Counted from the first letter of the stretch, positions 11,480 through 21,879 are shown. The stretch: 64,000 nt of DNA from Roridomyces roridus (GCA_029378245.1 JARKIF010000004.1:1612001-1676000), one strand, 5' to 3'. The notes: generated from the letters alone by a model not told the origin. Translations and numbers: made by a program.

Positions 11480-13583
11480 CTAACTTGAAGTCCGTTTCCT
11501 CAAACTGTCCCCTACATCCACATCCTGCTCCCCATGCTGCCCCGAAAGCGTCTCACCAGTCCGCAGACGCAGATTATCCGCGTCCACAAACCGCTGCGGC
11601 CTCTCCATCTGTATCGCCTCCTTGTTACGGAACACAAACACCATCTTGCTATTTTCCCGATACAGACGGTCGATATCCTCCAGATGCCTGAGGAAAGTAA
11701 GGTCAGCAAGTACAAAGGGAGGAGAAAAAGTGGGAAGTACCGATTGGCCGTCTCGGGATAGAAAAGCCACACGACCTGCATTGAGTGAGCAAGGATGGAT
11801 GAAAAGATGCGAAGAGAAAACGCACAGGGACAAACAACGCATTGAAAAACATCCATATGAGATAAAATCGCCAGCCCATAGACGCGATTCCAGAGGGTGT
11901 AATCTCGACGATTACGTAGTTGGCAAGCCAATTGCTCGCGGTGGCCAACGCCGCGCCTTTCGTACGCATGGCGAGACTGTTAATCTCCACAGGATACAGC
12001 CACGGCACGCCCTGCCAACAAATCCCAAAGAACAGATAGTAGGCGAAGAAGAAAAAGGTCGCACCACGGCCATAGCTCGCACCGTCGACGGGGTCGTCTG
12101 CTCGTGCGAGGCAAGCCGAGATGAACATGTAACACATGCACTGGCCTGCAGCACCCCACATCATGAGCTTCCTTCGCCCCGCGCGCTCGATGAGGGCGAT
12201 GCCTGCAAATGAGAAGAGCAAGTACGAAACCGAGTTGCAGGCGGCGAGGAAGCGCGACATATTGTTGGAGAGACCGACCGAGTTTTGGAGCACCAGCGGG
12301 AGGCTGTATTAGGTGAGCACAAAGAATATTATGTAGGAAAGAGTCATACTAGTAGCTGGTAACATTGATCCCGACAAGTTGCTGCATCAGCTGGGCGCCT
12401 GCAAGCGATGAGTGGCTAGTTCAGGACATCCATGGAAGAGCACGAACCAGCGCCAAGCAGCAGCCTTTGGATCATTCCTGTCTCGCCTGTGCGCAAGTGG
12501 ATGATATCACCCCAGCCCGGAGCCATATCCTTCTCCAACCTGACAGCGTCCAGAATCTCCATCTTCTGATGCTCGATATATTCATCTGCCGCGGTGGCGC
12601 CATCTCCGTGCAGAGCAACAAGGACGTCGACACCCTCTGTTTCGCGACCCTGCATGAGGAGCCAACGCGGTGACTCGGGCAGCCACGGGATGGTTCCAAG
12701 CAGGATGACGGAGAAGACGAGCTGGAAGGCGATAGGGACGCGCCACGACGAGCTGCCCGAGACGTAGCTGAAGCCGTATGTCATCCAGTTGCTCAGCGAG
12801 AAGCCCGCGATGTTCATACTAGCAGAAATCAGACACCCGAAAGATGAGTCAAAGCGTTACGGACACCATCTCAAATACGACCAGCTTTCCGCGCCAGGAC
12901 GGTTTGCACGTTTCGCTCTGCCACACGGGTGCGGTAGCTGTGTTGATGCTGCGGGAATGTGTCGGAAGATGCTCATTTAGAGAGCAGTAGACGGACTGAC
13001 CCGTTTCCGAGACCTAGACGGAAGAGTAAGATTGGGAGAGATACGAGAAGAGAAACCTACCGGTAATTATACGGGAAATAATCATCTGAGAGACAGTATA
13101 CGAGCATGCCTGCATGAGAGCGCCCAAGCTCATAATGACGACGCCGATTAGGAATGTCTTCTTGCGACCGAAACGATCTCCTGGGATGCCCATTTAGTTG
13201 CCGAATACCTCTTGCGTGGTGGAAGACTCACCGATAGCCATTGCAGCAAGAGCACCAAAGAGACTGGTGACGACACTTTGGTGGATATTCCCCCTGCAAG
13301 CAAAGGGACGCACCACCCGATATCGTACAACGCGACAATAGCGCCTTGTAGGCCGGGACTCGGGTTTCCCATCGTCTCGAGAAAGTCTGGCGTTATGATT
13401 ATTCCACCAAAAACGCCCTGGTCGTATCCTGAATCGCACTCGGTCAGAGATTGGCCGGTATCGTGTGCTGGGTCGCATACCGAAGAGAACCATCGCCGCG
13501 GTGCAAGCCACAGTGACCCATCCGGCGAGTCGAGTGCCTGTAAGACCGAGGTAGGGCTGCTTGCCTACGTTGCCGGTGGGCAT
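11480..13583 (-). CDS. MFS sugar transporter (sugar porter family)
   Basis: Multi-exon gene with a plasma-membrane sugar-porter-type product. The 5' exons are 13481-13583, 13317-13428, 13232-13263, 13061-13180, 13001-13013, 12865-12948 and one starting at 12818, followed by further short-intron exons to the stop at 11480. Visible motifs in order: GYDQGVFGG in TM1, DRFGRKK after TM2, PESPRWL before the central loop, GAQLMQQLVGIN in TM7, RAGRRKLM between TM8 and TM9, and YPETANR at the end of TM12, the PETKGR counterpart. These are classic of proton-coupled hexose/disaccharide porters; substrate not predictable. Start ATG 13583 opens MPTGNVGKQP; an in-frame ATG at 13634 is an alternative. Exon 5 is only 13 nt. 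Confidence 0.87.
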
Positions 13584-13794
13584 CCTGTTAACGGTGAGCA
13601 CTGACGGGTTGCTTGAAGTGGGATGACGCGTCACCGAGCTCCTTCTTCATCGTCGACGCGCGTGTAGGCGTACGTGGACATTATGTAGGAACGCGTTCGC
13701 CAGCACCGTGGCGCGGAGATGGCTGTATCGGTCGATGTCGGGTTTGTCGGCCCAAGACTGTGTTGACAAGTATTGACAAACTGTTGAAATCAAC

Positions 13795-13814
13795 CAAGGG
13801 GCACCAAAGATAAG
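13795..13814 (+). repeat. Left arm of 20-bp inverted repeat flanking the retroelement
   Basis: Exact reverse complement of 18526-18545. It also falls in the promoter region of the minus-strand MFS gene, so an alternative reading is a shared promoter motif. A T-run, cag and TATA-like block follows at 13836-13890. Confidence 0.6.
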
Positions 13815-14182
13815 AGATCAGCACATCACCTCGAATTTTTTTTTCAGCCAAATTGCCAGACCCTCCCCCCCTCTATAAAAGGAAATTTCCTTTTTGGGAC
13901 GCATCAAATCACATTATTTTGGGCATTTTGGCCCCCCTGCTCCCTGTACATGCCTCCCAAGGGCTTCCAGTCTATTCTATCAGCTCTGGAGCCCAAGATC
14001 AGGGTTTTCCATCGAAATTTGATGGGCAATGGTGATGGGGTGGATTGCACGGGGTTAGCAAACGAGTCCGACGTCACCGTCTCTGATCCCTTTCACGAAC
14101 ACGCGACTTTCATTTCCCATTCACACTTGTCACGACAAGCATCTCCCATTATCCCTTTGTCCGTCCTCGGTATACATATACG

Positions 14183-14229
14183 ACCTGCGAGCGCAGACAA
14201 GACTCATCGTCTCAACTGCGCTCGCAGGT
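14183..14229 (+). repeat. 14-bp-arm hairpin in retroelement leader
   Basis: Arms acctgcgagcgcag (14183-14196) and ctgcgctcgcaggt (14216-14229) are exact reverse complements with a 19-nt loop. A TATA-like string tatacatata lies just upstream at 14171-14180. Confidence 0.85.
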
Positions 14230-14282
14230 AAGCTTCTTCTCTCTCTTACTTTATCTACTCATCGTCTCAACTGCGCTCGCAG
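14202..14282 (+). repeat. 26-bp direct repeat bracketing a possible 55-nt leader intron
   Basis: The same 26 nt occurs at 14202-14227 and 14257-14282. The first copy is followed by gtaagc and the second ends in gcag, so 14228-14282 has the form of a 55-nt GT-AG intron whose 3' end duplicates the upstream exon. Seen directly; splicing is inferred. Confidence 0.6.
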
Positions 14283-14410
14283 ATAATACTCGTCGTATTT
14301 CGTCTCTCGTCACCACGGCTTCCCAAGCCGTTCAGTATCGCATCAACGGTCGTTTCGCTGTTCGACCTGCTCAGACTCCCGAGTCCGTCCCCGCCGAACC
14401 CGAAAATTCC

Positions 14411-15365
14411 ATGTCAGACATTACCAACACAACCCCTGCTTCCACTCCTGCCCCTGGGCCAACACCCGGGGGTGGCACCAACCCCACTAACGGCACCCCT
14501 CCGGCCCCGCCTACGGCGGAGCAAATGGCGGCAGCTGTTACCCAACTGCAGTCCCAAATGGGGGTGCTTATGGCCGCGCTTTCGGCAACTCAGGCTGTGC
14601 AGAATACGGCTACTACTGGTGCGCCGCCTGCTGCAGGCGTTGCTACCGTAGCGCAGCCCGTCAGCCCACCTCCACTAGTAGTGCAACAACAGTACACTCC
14701 TCCCCTTGTCCCGCACAACTCACCTACAGGTGCGTCACCATCTCTCCAATCCCTCTTCCCCGACGTCAAGCCGGCATGCATCACCTCGGTTATCACCCAC
14801 GACCTTGAGGCTGCGGACCTCTACAAGCTGGATGTGCGGGTCAGGGACTCCGAGCCCACATACAGCCTCACTGCCACCGGGACGTTTGAGATGAATATGA
14901 CGCGCCACAAAGCGTACAAGAATCTCAATTCTGTCCTCCTGCCGCTCAACACTTTCTTTGCCATTCTCACGGCACACCTACCCACGCGGTCTGCTGCCAC
15001 CGTCTATTTCTACCGCTACGCCAATCACCTCGCGACACTTGCGGCGGAGTATGAATGGCCCGCTGTGTTGGAATATCACACGCTGTCTTCAACCGGCGCC
15101 GTGGCGAGATGTTGGCCGGTTCCTACGATGGGTGGGGGACTCGGATGTCGGGCTTCTCAGCCTCTACGTGTATGCGCATCGCAAACAGATCCAGGCTGCG
15201 GGGAAATTGCCGAAGAAAACCACGGGCGCCCCATCAACCTCATCCAACGAACCGTGCCGCAAATTCAATGCTGGCACGTGCGCCTCTCCATGCGCGTGGA
15301 AACGTCCACACATTTGCTCTGCCCCGGGCTGTGGGAAGGACCACCCCCTCACGCAGCACGCATAG
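14411..15365 (+). CDS. Retroelement Gag-like protein (two apparent frameshifts)
   Basis: Begins at ATG 14411 with a Pro/Thr/Gly-rich N-terminus, then a conserved-looking central region (about residues 110-220). The frame is lost near 15080 and again near 15130, each consistent with a 1-nt deletion. After that, frame 3 encodes LYVYAHRKQIQAAGK and a Cys/His cluster, C-x7-C-x3-C-x6-H-x-C-x4-C-x3-H, ending ...QHA and a TAG at 15363-15365. The Cys/His cluster is typical of nucleic-acid binding in Gag-like proteins of fungal YR retroelements. An unrecognised intron could replace the two shifts. The following pol frame is continuous with this last frame. Confidence 0.7.
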
Positions 15366-17130
15366 GGCGACGGCCCGACGTGTAACTCCATCACGTCTCC
15401 GCTATCACGTCGCGGCCGCCCCGTCGACGTACCCGTCTTTTCGGCTCCACTCGCAACGGACTCACTCCCCGCTTTACCTCACTCACATCTTTTTCCCCCA
15501 TTAATCACACCGCCTCCGCGCCCCAATTCTGACCCCCAGGTCAACGCCGCCCCCGCTGTCTCCCCCAAATCACTCACAGTCTCTTCCGTTCTGAACGAGG
15601 AGGCATGGGCCTTTTATTTACGAGACTACCCTGATAGAAAGTTCGTATCATCATTAATACACATTATCCGACATGGTGCCAATCTCGGATTTCAGGGGAA
15701 AAGGGAAATCTCACAACACTGCACGAATTTGAAGTCCGCCTTCGACTCACCGGCAGCCACCACTGCCCTCTCTGAGGACATCGCCGCGCAAGTCGCCAAC
15801 GGGCGGACCGCCGGGCCGTTTGCCGCACCGCCGCTTCCAAATTTCCGCTGCTCGCCGCTCGGCGCGGTGACACGGAAACGGTCCACCAAAATTCGTCGCA
15901 TCCATCATCTCTCGTGGCCAGAAGGCAGCTCTGTCAACGACGGCATCCCCGATTCGGAGGCCACAATCACTTACGAAATGATTGACCGCGCCATCACCGA
16001 CATCATCGCGTCTGGTCCTGGCTCTCATCTCATCAAGCTCGACCTTGAGTCCGCCTTCCGCCACATCCCCGTACGCCGCGAGGATTGGCATCTCCTTGGC
16101 TTCGTCTGGGGCGAGGAGTTCTTCTATGACCTGGTGCTCGGCTTTGGCTGCCGATCCGCGCCGTACATCTTCAATCTATTTGCCAAAGCCCTCCATTGGA
16201 TTCTGCAACGCCACCTTCCCGCTCGCATACGCCATTACCTCGATGACTTCCTCCAAGTCTTCGCTCCTCACGTGCCACTCGATGTCGTTCGCCATGCACT
16301 TGAGTGGGCTCTTGCGCTCGGGGCACAACTCGGCCTCCACTTTCAGCCTCGCAAGGTGGAGGGACCGACAACTTGCCTCGAGTTCCTCGGCATCGAGCTC
16401 GACACCGTCGCGATGGAGGCGAGATTACCCGCAGAGAAGCTTGCTTACCTCACGGAGCTACTCGCATCCTGGTCTCGGCGTACCCACGCAACGTTGACCG
16501 AGACCAAGGAACTTGTCGGATTCTTGCAGTTCGCGTGCAAGGTCGTCGCCACGTCTCGTGCCTTTATTCGGAGTCTCCACGACTTTGAAGCCGAGTTCCA
16601 CACGCCATTCTCACGCCGTCGTATTCCAAAACCAGCGCAACGCGACATCGCGTGGTGGACGGCATTCTCTTCCAAATGGAACGGCGTCCATCTCATCTCC
16701 CCCCACCGTGACACCCTACACATCTACACCGACGCCAGCGGCGAGAAGGGGCTTGGCGGCCACTTTCACTCGCACTGGTTCTCCACCCGGTGCCCGCCTC
16801 GTTATCGCTCGGAGCACATCCAAGTCAAGGAAATGCTCGCCGTCGTACACGCCGTACTCTGCTGGGGAGAAGAGTTCAGAGGCAAACATGTCATTTTTCA
16901 CGTGGATAACGAGGCCGTCCACAGCGCCATTGGCAACTTCACCATCCGCTCGACACCCACCATGACCCTCCTCCGCCATTTCCTCGCCCTTGCATGCCGG
17001 CTTGATTTTTCTTTTTCTTCGGTTTGGCTTTGCTCCGAGGAAAACGCGATCGCTGACGCTGCTTCCCGCTTTTCCTTTTCACGCATGTTCTCCCTCGCGC
17101 CTTATCTCGACCCTCAGCCGTCCTCGAAAC
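15366..17130 (+). CDS. Retroelement reverse transcriptase-RNase H
   Basis: Open in the same frame as the end of gag, starting directly after the TAG at 15363. There is no in-frame ATG until about 15976, already inside the RT palm. RT motifs: HLIKLDLESAFRHIPV (motif A Asp), GFGCRSAPYIFN (motif B) and YLDDFL at 16235-16252 (catalytic YxDD). RNase H motifs: IYTDASGEKGLGGH, VKEMLAVVHAV, FHVDNEAVHSA and ENAIADAASR with acidic residues in place. It copies element RNA and removes the RNA strand. The exact C-terminus is uncertain because the frame stays open far into the recombinase region; domain homology ends near 17115. It overlaps the recombinase frame (-1) from 17057. Confidence 0.85.
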
Positions 17131-18184
17131 GCCTCCGGATTGGTGGTACCAACACAGCACCTGGCTCCAAACCGTCGCATTTTACCTTTGGCACGGACTC
17201 GCGTCCAGCACCCGACGAACGTACTCCACCGGCCAGCGCTCCTTTATCAATTTCGTCCGCCTTCACAGCCTGTACAATCCCGACGGTACCATCCTTCCCG
17301 CCAGCCAAAACGCCATCATGTGCTGGATTGCAAGCCTCGGTGGTCGAGTACAGCCCAAAACAATTAAAGGCTACCTCTCCGCCGTTCGTTCCCTGCATGT
17401 CGACGCTGACTTACCTTTCTCTGCATGCGAGGGACCCGTTGTTCAGCGACTCATCCGCGGCATCAAACGCTTCCACGGCGAGCGCGATCGCAAACCGGTG
17501 CAACCCATCACCCTCCCCATCCTTCGTGCAATCCTCGCCCAACTCCGCCCCGGCGTCGTTCTCGGCCACAGCACCCTCTATGCCGCATACTGCCTTGGAT
17601 ACGCCGGGTTCTTGCGATCCGGGGAGATCACGGCAGGCTCGGGAAAGGACGTCAGTCTCAATCTCACGCGGGATGCCATCACCTTCTTCCCCGATTTCGA
17701 CTCGTGCACACACGTCAACCTCACACTCCCCGCCTCCAAAACGGACCCCTTTCGCAAGGGTATCACAATCACCGTCGCCGCCGCACCCGAACAGCCCACT
17801 TGTCCTGTCGCTGCCGTCAAGCGCCTCTTCACGGAACTTCCACGTGCAGGGAGCGCCCCCCTCTTTGAGGGAGTTGACGGCAAACCCCTGCACTATCGGG
17901 ACTTCGTCGCCGGCATCCGCACCTCCCTCACTGCCGCTGGAATCGACCCCTCCGGTTTCGCAGGTCACAGTCTGCGTCGCGGCGCCACGACCGAAGCAGC
18001 TGCCGCCGGCCTCAGCGACTATGAAATTCAACTCCTCGGCCGCTGGCGCAGCGACGCCTACAAACTCTATATCGAAAACCCGATTTCCCGAATCCTACAT
18101 CTCTCCAAACAACTTCACATGGCCCATCCTCACTCCGTCCCTTTCGAACCTCCGGCTCTACGAGACTACGCCCCAGTGGCCTGA
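17057..18184 (+). CDS. Retroelement tyrosine recombinase (YR)
   Basis: This frame opens after a TGA at 17054-17056 and runs to TGA 18182-18184, about 375 residues, in the -1 frame relative to RT-RNase H. It has a SAM-like core-binding domain (STRRTYSTGQRSFINFV; IKGYLSAVRSLH) and a catalytic domain with first Arg in GFLRSGEI, HSLRRGAT (His-x-x-Arg), GRWRSDAY and nucleophile Tyr in YKLYIE. These match the R-HxxR-H/W-Y set of phage-integrase-type recombinases that integrate DIRS elements. The first ATG (17318) would cut off the core-binding domain, so expression by frameshifting or splicing from pol is more likely. The catalytic residues appear intact. Confidence 0.85.
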   Translation, partial: RCFPLFLFTHVLPRALSRPSAVLETPPDWWYQHSTWLQTVAFYLWHGLASSTRRTYSTGQRSFINFVRLHSLYNPDGTILPASQNAIMCWIASLGGRVQPKTIKGYLSAVRSLHVDADLPFSACEGPVVQRLIRGIKRFHGERDRKPVQPITLPILRAILAQLRPGVVLGHSTLYAAYCLGYAGFLRSGEITAGSGKDVSLNLTRDAITFFPDFDSCTHVNLTLPASKTDPFRKGITITVAAAPEQPTCPVAAVKRLFTELPRAGSAPLFEGVDGKPLHYRDFVAGIRTSLTAAGIDPSGFAGHSLRRGATTEAAAAGLSDYEIQLLGRWRSDAYKLYIENPISRILHLSKQLHMAHPHSVPFEPPALRDYAPVA

Positions 18185-18525
18185 GTCTGATCCCTGATCA
18201 GCTCGGACGCTTTGGACCCCAATCTCATTTGGTTCCCAATTCATCCCTCTCTTGAGTCGACGCCCTCTTCCTCCTCCTCTTATCGTTGCGCGAAGGAGGC
18301 TAATCTGAATTGACGAGGGTCCGCATGTGACCAGAGCACGTGACTAATCAGACACGTGACCAAATCGGGACCATGTACGAAAAAAATTGATAAAGTCCAC
18401 TGGGGCTCTATTCAGTGGCTTACTATGCAAACAGAGCCTTTCCAGTGTCTGCAGAAATTTGGTACAAAACTTTTTTTTCAGCCCTTGGAGGGACCCCCCC
18501 CCTCCCCTCCTATAATAGGAAATTC

Positions 18526-18545
18526 CTTATCTTTGGTGCCCCTTG
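18526..18545 (-). repeat. Right arm of 20-bp inverted repeat
   Basis: Exact reverse complement of 13795-13814. Immediately upstream, 18471-18525 resembles 13836-13890 in direct orientation (T-run then cagcc, C-rich run, ctataa, ggaaatt). It lies 43 bp before the ATG of the F-box pseudogene. Confidence 0.6.
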
Positions 18546-18587
18546 AAATCAACTCAACCTCCCTCCACCAGCGTTCCAACTAGCAGA

Positions 18588-19839
18588 ATGCCTACCCCAG
18601 ACCTCCCCACCGAGATTCTCCTCAAAATTTTCAAACAGGTCATTGAAAATGGGCCATTCGAGCCAGGCGGAACCACGATGGCCATGGTGATATCGCAAGT
18701 CTGTAAAGCTTGGAGGGCCGTTGCCCTCGATTATTCGGAATTCTGGAGAGATATATCCGGCTCTCCTCAGGATCTCCCTTAACCAAGCTTGCCGAACTTG
18801 CAACCCGCAGCCAAGGCGGGCCCATCTCAGTGGCAATGGACCACAGGCAGACAACATCCAATCATTACAATTTACACCATTCATGAGTGGTCGTTGCTCG
18901 ATGGCCTACACCCTCATGTCGAACGTCTTCACAGCTTTAGTGTGATCGCACCAATGCAGACCCTCCATTCACTCTCTTATGCGGTATTCGGCACAAGACA
19001 TGATTGGGCTCTCCTCCGCCGTTTCCATGTCGAACAGGAAATTCCTAGGGTGACAGCAGAGGCGGCCCGGGAGAGTCCTGTCAAAGATCGAATTCCTTTC
19101 TGGAACATGATGGGGCATCCCAGCAGCGGGGGGCACTCTTTCCCATCTCGACGGTCTCTCCATCGTGGGGATAACCCCTTGGCTGCGAGTGGGCGGTGAG
19201 TTCGATCGTCTGAAAGAACTCCATGTCAAGGAAAGCGCCTACTTCGTTGCGCGGCCTCAGCCTCGAGACGCCAGCGAGTCACACTCGTTACACTTTCGGG
19301 AAATTCAAAAGATCCGCATTGTTTCCTCTCCACTTCCACTCTTCGAACTCGATCGCCCCCAGAGCACGAAAATCGCCTCCCTGACCCTTTCGCACCTCCG
19401 GCACGTGGACAACGCTCCCGGTGTCCTTTTACACTTTCTGAACATCCTCCGTATGCCCGCCCTCGAGCACCTCACCATTCACCATCTGCATGGACATCTC
19501 CACGACGAATTTGTACGTTGGGTAGCAGACGCCAACGACCCATGGCCATCCCTGCGTTCCGTCAATTTCGAATCATTGGTCCTAGATGCGCAGGCTCTCA
19601 GGGCATTCGAGTCGGTCGAGAGGCTCCGCATCGTTGACGGCGATGTACAGCATATTCTGCAGATTCTGGAGGCGGATTCGGGTCTCTGCCCGAAGATTAA
19701 CGAGATTGACGCGGGAGATGAAATTGGAATGTTGCAGATTCCGGGTAGGAATTCAGTTGCTGAGGTGAGTAATATTTTAAGAATCCAGAGTGCAATCGGG
19801 ACGATGACTCTAGGCAGGAAAGTATCACGAACACGATGA
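18588..19839 (+). pseudogene. F-box-like pseudogene (family 1, copy c)
   Basis: Close relative of the gene at 10161-11336, on the opposite strand. ATG 18588 opens PTPDLPTEILLKIF and the F-box reads through to FWRDI. The frame then shifts near 18763 (the LSSGSPLTKL homolog is out of frame), again near 18860 (IHEWSLLDGL) and again near 19130 before KELHVKESAYFV. The C-terminal part (about 19165-19770) is continuous and ends like its paralog in DAGDEIGM. At least three frameshifts make a functional product unlikely. A TATA-like ctataatagg lies about 75 bp upstream. The retroelement ends just upstream. Confidence 0.8.
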
Positions 19840-20261
19840 ATCTATTCGCCATTTCTTGAAGCTAAAGATCTGATTACCGCGTCTTTGTACATTAGCGGAA
19901 AATCTAGGAGAGCTAAACACTGCATGTACCTATACAGAGAAGAAGTTTTCCCAACCAGAATCCCGTCCGAGTCCCAGCAGCGGACAACTCCCTCAACGCA
20001 GTAACGACGTTCTGCAATACGATGGTGAGATACTGGTGCATCGAAGTTTCCAGGAGGCAGCGTATCATATTGACCAGTTCAATTCTTCGGGGTCATCTCG
20101 TCTGTAAATCGCAGCGCGGTGGTAGAGTGGCTATGATAAAAGGAAACGCACCGCCACATTGGTTGTATTTTTTCCCCTTTGCCACAAGAATGCGTAACGA
20201 GAAACGCAACATTCCTTCCACCAACGAGCCCTCTCTCTACCACACGATACTAGCAGATCCA

Positions 20262-20690
20262 ATGGCCCAACCCCGCGGCGATTTCTCCCCAGCTGCCGAT
20301 GAGGTACCTGGACAGAATCCGCCCAGCCCGCAACCAGAGCAGACCTCCGAGTCGCTCCCGCATCAGCCGAGCGCGACCGCTGCGCCTAGTCGGCGCGCCC
20401 TTAATCCATCCAAGAAAGCGCAGCAGAATAGAATCGCCGTGAAGGCATTCCGTAAACGCCGCGACGATCATATGAAGGCACTCGAATTGCGGTCGGCCCA
20501 ATTAGACGTGGCGTTAGCCTCCGCTGAGGAAGCGATGAGAGGGTATGAAGAATGTCGTGCTCTTGCCGATAAGCTGCGCGTCGAAAATGCCAAGTTGCGC
20601 GCGGTGCTGGGCCAGAGAGCTCGATTGTTGCAGCGTGGTGCATATGCATCCAACTACGGCGGAGGAAGCCTAGCGAACGCTCTTGGATGA
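20262..20690 (+). CDS. Small bZIP protein (fungal AP-1/Yap-like basic region)
   Basis: 142 residues from ATG 20262. The basic region is at about 51-67 (QQNRIAVKAFRKRR), matching N-x2-A-x2-A-F-R-x-R-R of fungal Yap/Pap1-type bZIPs. A heptad region rich in Leu/Val/Ala follows (about 73-118, including KLRVENAKLRAVLG). Such proteins dimerise and bind DNA in the nucleus. The frame stops at TGA 20688. The +1 frame continues with an acidic, coding-looking tail to a TGA near 20757, so the annotated C-terminus may be cut by a 1-nt indel or a missed splice. A longer in-frame upstream start exists but lacks conserved sequence. Confidence 0.65.
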   Translation: MAQPRGDFSPAADEVPGQNPPSPQPEQTSESLPHQPSATAAPSRRALNPSKKAQQNRIAVKAFRKRRDDHMKALELRSAQLDVALASAEEAMRGYEECRALADKLRVENAKLRAVLGQRARLLQRGAYASNYGGGSLANALG

Positions 20691-20946
20691 GTTGGAGGGT
20701 ACAAATGGATCTGAAGACGTCGAGAATGGGGCGGCAGAAAAGCCCAAAGAGCAGTGAGCATTATCGTACAACAGTTCCTTCATCTTTGTGTATAATCGAC
20801 GAATTTTGCTAGGGTCGGAGTCGCACGGTTAACGGCAAGGGTAGACGGCAAGGGCAAGTTGGAGCCACCCTTTGTCAGCATCTCGGATCTTCCACGGCCC
20901 GGTTCTGCTAGAAAACTGGTCTTCAAAAAAGTACAATGTTACATCG

Positions 20947-21879
20947 TTATAAACTGAACATGGCTCTAATCTTCAACCCAACCACGCCCCCACCTCTGCC
21001 ATCCCACCCCGGAATCGGTGCACGGCACACTGGACATCTAACCCATCATGAGTTTTCGGGTACTTTCAACTCTCAAAAGAATGAATGAATGAAAACACAC
21101 CTCGCAACAGACGCCTCTGGCATCATCGCCCCCCTCTGAGTCATAGTCTTGACCGCCGTAAAAAGACACGAGCCACAGCAAATGTGACCACACGGCGTCA
21201 GCGTCGCGTTCGTTGGCGGGAAGAAGCAGATGGGGCATGAGTAGGACGAGAGTGGCTCGGGCTCTTCACGTGGAGGCGCCGAGGCGAGTCTCTTGCTGGA
21301 ACCACTGCCAGAACCAGACGCGACTGGGGGAGTGTCACCATCTCGCACACTACTGCCTGCTAAAGGCGGAGACGGTGAATCGCGCAAACGAGACGGTCCA
21401 GCCCCAGATCCTGTTGTTGCTGCTTCAAGTTCTTCTTCATCCTCCACCAGCCGTCGCGCACGATTGGCCTCTTCAATTTCAGAAGGAAGTAGAATCGTCT
21501 CGACGAAAGAGTCATCATCTACGAGCTGGTCTTCTTCTTCTCCTTCTTCCCGCAGCTGTTCTTCCTCCCCCTCTGAAGAAACCTCCCTCTTCGCCGCCTT
21601 CCTAGCTCTCTTCCTCGGTAAATTCCGAGTCTGCGACCGAGCCCGCTTTGTTCGGGAAGAAGATGAAGCCGAGGAGGAGGATGATGCAGTCGGTTTGGGC
21701 GGCATTAGCAGAACGGGTGGTCGTGCTGGACGTCGACTGCTGCTGCTGCTGGCAGCGGTCCTAGCCTCTGAGCGCGGAGGAAGGTTCCTGCTCGTCAACG
21801 GAGTGGGAAAAGAGTCATCGAGATTTAGCGTGGCACTGGCAGCAGCGGCACCTCTGCGGCTTATGCTTTTTCGGTGCAT
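20947..21879 (-). CDS. RING-finger protein (probable E3 ubiquitin ligase)
   Basis: Two exons (21101-21879 and 20947-21037) give 289 residues. The N-terminal half is low complexity: Ser-rich tracts, a basic stretch (RKRARKAAKREV, a possible nuclear signal) and an acidic Glu/Asp stretch with LVDDDSFVETILL. The C-terminal RING reads CPIC, then CGHICCGSC, and across the intron CPVC, a C3HC4 layout. The disordered acidic region plus C-terminal RING resembles Slx8/RNF4-type SUMO-targeted ligases, but that assignment is only suggestive. The start was chosen at ATG 21879 because the frame further upstream has no ATG. It converges on nothing; the Kin1-like gene follows on the same strand. Confidence 0.75.

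Larger units (their letters stand above)
13795..18545 (+). mobile_element. DIRS-order (Ngaro-like) tyrosine-recombinase retrotransposon, degenerate
   Basis: The element encodes, in order, a Gag-like protein with a Cys/His cluster, a reverse transcriptase-RNase H, and a tyrosine recombinase instead of a DDE integrase. That gene content defines the DIRS order. No methyltransferase domain is seen between RNase H and recombinase, which favours Ngaro over DIRS1. Boundaries are provisional: they are set to a perfect 20-bp inverted repeat (13795-13814 and 18526-18545). Gag carries apparent frameshifts, so this copy is probably inactive. It sits between the MFS transporter promoter and the F-box pseudogene. 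Confidence 0.85.

Noticed and set aside
17411..18031. 206-codon minus-strand frame inside the recombinase
   Set aside because: Glycine/acid-rich antisense shadow of a GC-rich coding region, no homology.
17130..18197. The RT-RNase H frame stays open about 1.07 kb further, through the whole recombinase region
   Set aside because: The extension is Ser/Pro/Thr-rich without any domain, while the -1 frame there encodes a clear tyrosine recombinase; GC-rich DNA explains the lack of stops.
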